Shown here in pieces: positions 60,194 through 64,000 of a stretch of DNA of 64,000 nucleotides; position 1 is the first letter of the stretch, and each line of letters starts with the position of its first letter. Below the pieces are notes generated by a model, which saw only the letters and a program-made list of their open reading frames with translations, was not told the origin of the DNA and made no database searches. This DNA comes from Tipula vernalis (lineage: Eukaryota; Arthropoda; Insecta; Diptera; Tipulidae), in contig OY282558.1 of the NCBI GenBank assembly GCA_958295665.1, positions 32,819,045 through 32,883,044 on the forward strand, written 5' to 3'. The position numbers and the translations under genes were made by a program.

Positions 60194-62696
60194 ATGGAAA
60201 AGGACATGATCGATGCATTTAACGATGGAATAAAGAAAAAACGAATACAAGCTCTTCAGTTACAACCACTAAGATCCGCAGCATCAGCTCCAGGAAGTAG
60301 TTTAAATTATGCCGTTCTATCCAATGCACCTGTTTTGGAGACAGTCGATATCGGATTTTGTGATCTATCATACTCGGTTAAAGAATTTTTTCATCGTGGT
60401 TAGTTTTTGAGCTTTCACTTGAATCTATTGAGTAAATAAATTTGTGCGTGTGTTTCTAGGAAGGAAAGTAATTTTAAATAATTTGAATGGCGAATTCAAA
60501 TCTGGCGAATTAACCGCAATTATGGGTCCATCAGGAGCTGGCAAAAGTACATTGGTCGATATTTTGTCTGGATACACGTGAGTTACAATTCATTTTTTTT
60601 TTATGCTTAAATCTTGTTCAAGGTGTGAAATGTTCATTTTATTTCTGTTTAGAACCAACGATGTAACTGGGAAAATAAAGATAAATGGTTGCCCGCGAGA
60701 TGATGATGAATTTAGAACAAGGGTGGCATATATTATGCAAGATCAACATCTTCATCCCCTTTTAACAGTTTTAGAAGCCATGAGTTTTTCAGCCCATTTA
60801 AAAATAGGAGATCATTTAAGCCATAAAGAAAAAAAAGCGCGTGTCAGTAACTAAAGTGAACGGTAGATTTTATTAAATTTAAAATATTAATTGAATCTTA
60901 ATTTCAGGTAGATTCTATACTAGAAGCAATGGGCCTAAGCGCTTCCCGTTCAACAAAAACTGGCGAATTATCCGGAGGCCAAAGAAAACGCCTCTCTGTT
61001 GCATTAGAATTAGTGAATAACCCACCTGTGATGATATTTGATGAACCAACTAGTGGATTAGATAGTTCGACGTCAACACAATGTATGTCATTATTAAAAA
61101 AATTAGCTTTAGAGGGTCGAACAATTATTTGTACGATACATCAACCGTCGGGTCTTGTATTTGAAATGTTCGATCATTTATATACAATAGCGAAAGGCCA
61201 ATGTATATATTCGGGAACAACGAAAAATTTATTTCGATTTCTAGATGAATTGAATTTAACGTGTCCAATGTTTTACAATCCATCAGATTATCGTAAGTCC
61301 TTTAATATAAATTTTCGTTAATAAAACTTATGGTATAGTCGCGTACTCTATTTTCAGTTTTAGAAATTTCAACTGGTGATTACGGCGATCAGAATGAACG
61401 TTTGAATGAAAAAATTGACGATGGAAAGAACTTGGGCTATAGGAAAAGTCGGGAAGTTCCTGATACTTCTCAAATTGACGCCATCAACCAAATCGGTATA
61501 AATTAAAACCTTTTTTTATTTATGTATATATATATATATATATTTATGCTAAAACTATTTGGTTTTTTGTTTAGAAAAAATGATGTCATCCGGAATGATG
61601 ACACCGGTTCATGCACCAATTATGCAACCATCATTAAATTCAGCAGCACTACCAAATGAAAGTATAACCAAAACAAATCATACGCTTACATCAAATTTAT
61701 GCAAACAGAAACAATATTCAGCTACATTTTTACAGCAATTTTTCTTATTGCTGCAACGTACCTTTTTAATTTTACGACGAGATCGTTCCCTATGTGTATC
61801 AAGGATATTAATTCATTTTTGTGTAGCGCTTTTTATTGGAATTATGTATTTTCAAATTGGAAATGAAGCACATAATATATTTAATATTTATAGATATATA
61901 TTTTTTTCGATTATGTTTTTAATGTTTACAGCATTTAGTGGGATGATCATGGCAAGTAAGTTTGTTACAATTAATTAATTATACGACCATAGATAATAAA
62001 TTTGTTTTCAGTACCTCTGGAATTGCCAATCATAATACGAGAACATTTTAATCGATGGTATTCATTAAAGGCATATTATGCCGCCATGACATTTGCCGAT
62101 ATACCAATTCAATTATTATGCACGCTACTGTATATCATAATTACGTATTTCTTAACAAATCAACCATTAGAATTTAAAAGATTTGGACTATTTTTTGTCA
62201 TTTGTTTAATGCTAACGTTGGTTTCTCAAAGCTTAGGATTATTATGCGGGTCATTGTTTAATTTAAAGGTGAGTCTTTTTTTTGTAGTGTCATGCCGGGA
62301 AGATTACCTATACATTTTTCTAATTACATTTTATATTTCTTTTAGCATTGTGCGATATTTGGATCATTTTTCATTAGTCCATTTCTCATTTTCTCCGGAT
62401 TTTTCATTCAAGCAAACGATGCACCAGTTTATGCAAAATGGTTATTCCATTTGTCGTTCTTTAAATATTCACTGGAAGGTGCAGCGAAAGCAATTTTTGG
62501 ATATGAAAGACCTCGTATGGTATGCAGCGAAGAGCAAATATTTTGCAAATATGTAATCCCAAAGAAATTTTTAAAAGACTTAAATATTGAAACCGATACA
62601 TTTCTTTATCCATTATCAGCATTATTTATAACATTTTTAATATTTCGTATTAGCGCGTATTATGTTATGCTATACAGATTAAAAAATAAACGCTAA
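60194..62696 (+). CDS. ABCG1/4-type half transporter, complete, eight exons
   Basis: ABCG half transporters dimerise in membranes and move lipids or sterols using ATP; the substrate here is not known. Exons are 60194-60398, 60460-60577, 60653-60842, 60908-61292, 61358-61495, 61575-61955, 62012-62268 and 62346-62696, summing to 2025 nt (674 aa) in one frame. The order is ABCG-typical: nucleotide-binding domain first, with Walker [10 protein letters not shown] (residues 91-99), a Q-loop in IMQDQHLHP, signature [10 protein letters not shown] (192-201), Walker B VMIFDE (212-217) and H-loop TIHQP (His249). A linker follows, then six membrane segments starting near [16 protein letters not shown]. 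The last exon carries the extracellular loop with [10 protein letters not shown]. It resembles the insect ABCG1/4 clade (Drosophila CG3164-like). An AATAAA lies at 62915-62920. Confidence 0.95.
61525..61543. repeat. TA microsatellite in ABCG intron 5
   Basis: About nine TA units within the 79-bp intron between exons 5 and 6. Confidence 0.85.
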
Positions 62697-63296
62697 TGAT
62701 AAAAAGCGGTTCCCGTCTCGCGCGAAAATAATACGAGAAGCATTTTGCGATTAAAATTATTTTCATTTCTCTCTCAATAATTGAGATTAAAAATAATTAT
62801 TTGGGAACCGCATCGAGTGACGTATATTTTAAACATAATATACAATAATGGGTGATTATTATTATTGTTATTTTATAGTTTCTGTATAAGCTTTATTTTG
62901 AGAATTAAATAGAAAATAAAAGAGGAAAATATATTGTTGTTTACATAAAAGATTTTATGCCATTTTTCATTTCTCGAACTTAAATCGAAAAGGTAATGTG
63001 AATATAAACTAACTTTTACTAGAATTTATTACCGTCATGAAACGTCTTCATCCAAAATTAGTTCATCATCCACAAATCACTCCCTTACTATTATGACTTA
63101 CAACAAAAGGACAAAGGAGAATGGAATTTGATCTTTGCATATATTTAATTAAAATTTATTTTATAAAAATTTGCAATAATTTAATATAAATTTTATAAGA
63201 TTGATTGACTTAATGCTAAAATAAAATTAAAATATTAGTATGTAGTAGAAAAAGAATTTTTTTTTTCAATTTTCCATTTTAATTATCTAATTTAAA
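62697..63296. other. Shared 3' space of the convergent ABCG and PDE genes
   Basis: It contains the 3' UTRs of both genes. A candidate poly(A) signal for ABCG is AATAAA at 62915-62920; for the PDE gene the inverse, TTTATT, at 63155-63160. The motif GCGGTTCCC near 62707 has its inverse GGGAACCGC near 62803, so the proximal ABCG 3' UTR could form a hairpin of about 9 bp with a long loop. Confidence 0.55.
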
Positions 63297-64000
63297 CTAT
63301 ACATTTTTAAACTTTAAACCAGTGTTCTGTCTACCAGTATTTTGTGTTAGTGCCTTACTATCTACATTATTTAGTTTTCCAACAATCTTTGAATAACTGG
63401 TTCCAAGATTCTTATTACTATTTGTTTGTGTATTTTTTGACTGTGGCCGTTGAATTTTGGTGCAACCATTTGATGCCATTGTTGTTGATGTGCTTATCTT
63501 ATTATGATTAGAACTAATAGGTGATTGATTTGATAAATTTGAATCTGATATGTTTATAGACCGGCTTTTGCAATTTTGAATCATATTATCATTAACATTA
63601 TTATTATTATTATTTAAACAGTCGTTACTGCTACTAGTATTACTATAACATATTTTCCTTAAGTTTCTTCTTTGTTGATTAGTACCATTATTAGATTTAT
63701 TGGAAACAACATTCCGTGGACTGTTCTCACTGTGACTTGAACTGATCGAACTTGTCGAATGACTTTTATGATTTAATTTAAAATTATGTTTTTTAATCGC
63801 TTGTGCCATATCAAGCCAATGTTGTTTATTTTTGCGAACTCCATCGACCAACGGTTCCAGTTTATCGGATAATACTGCAAAGGCCTAAAATAAAAATTAA
63901 AATTATTAACATTTTCGTGGTATAAAAATAAAATATTTTAGATTTGATTTTTATTGTACAGAACCTCATAAATTGGTAAACAAATTGTGTCAATAAATTC
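63297..64000 (-). CDS. PDE5/6/11-class cyclic-nucleotide phosphodiesterase, C-terminal exons only
   Basis: The enzyme hydrolyses cGMP and/or cAMP; only its 3' end is in the window. Two exons are seen on -: 63965-64000 (continuing outside) and 63297-63884, separated by an 80-bp GT/AG intron. The first encodes EFIDTICLPIYE and the second continues AFAVLSDKLEPLVDGVRKNK, then QHWLDMAQ. This is the end of the PDE catalytic domain (the FID…IxxP…Y, L…, N…W pattern). After it comes a tail of about 165 residues rich in Ser, Asn and Thr with poly-Asn runs, ending NTGLKFKNV. The tail has no CaaX box, so it does not look like the prenylated Drosophila Pde6; a PDE11-like identity is favoured. The catalytic metal-binding residues lie outside the window. 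Confidence 0.82.

Noticed and set aside
1..64000. CRISPR arrays, operons, riboswitches or other prokaryotic systems
   Set aside because: The sequence is spliced insect nuclear DNA; the only tandem array lacks spacers.

Overview
The window is nuclear DNA of an insect, most likely a dipteran outside Drosophila. It is very AT-rich. The coding exons are short and bounded by GT/AG introns of 55 bp to about 2 kb. The predicted proteins closely resemble Drosophila Rab5, Eyes shut (Eys), an ABCG half transporter and a PDE5/6/11-class phosphodiesterase. From memory, the Drosophila orthologues of several of these lie on chromosome arm 2L (Muller element B), which would fit conserved synteny; this has not been checked. 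No prokaryotic or organellar sequence is evident.

Layout. 1-3.3 kb is upstream DNA with a short inverted-repeat element at 323-806. Rab5 is complete on + (3293-4461, four coding exons). A 5 kb gene-free stretch follows, probably holding its 3' UTR. Eyes shut is complete on - (19070 to 9490): nine exons whose lengths sum to 5337 nt, an exact multiple of three, encoding 1778 aa with a signal peptide, 14 EGF-like repeats, a Thr-rich mucin-like block and four laminin-G domains. At 22.0-23.3 kb there is a nearly intact Tc1-type transposon with perfect inverted repeats and a TA duplication. At 23.7-28.0 kb there is a TTAA-flanked MITE, a decayed Ty3/gypsy-type retroelement on - and a LINE scrap. 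A five-exon gene on + (28527-29464) encodes a 219-aa MKRN2OS-like protein.

30.2-35.8 kb is a dense repeat complex: a MITE with inverted ends, foldback structures nested inside one another with several RNA polymerase III B-box-like motifs, and a 173-bp satellite of 15 full copies plus one partial copy. The satellite sits inside a second copy of the same MITE and shows an emerging three-monomer higher-order repeat. 36-60 kb has no recognised gene. It holds several inverted-repeat elements, a broken mariner/Tc1-class transposase on -, two related hAT-type non-autonomous elements (the first with a perfect 8-bp target duplication) and a LINE reverse transcriptase scrap. From 60.2 kb a complete eight-exon ABCG half transporter (674 aa, +) converges with the last exons of a PDE11-like cyclic-nucleotide phosphodiesterase (-), which runs off the right edge.

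The genes do not form one pathway: an endosomal GTPase, a photoreceptor extracellular-matrix protein, an uncharacterised conserved protein, a lipid/sterol-type exporter and a cyclic-nucleotide phosphodiesterase. The most unusual material is the 30-36 kb repeat complex and the hAT pair. All exon boundaries are read by eye from splice signals, reading frame and family similarity, without transcripts or searches. The 5' untranslated exons of Rab5, ABCG and the MKRN2OS-like gene were not located.
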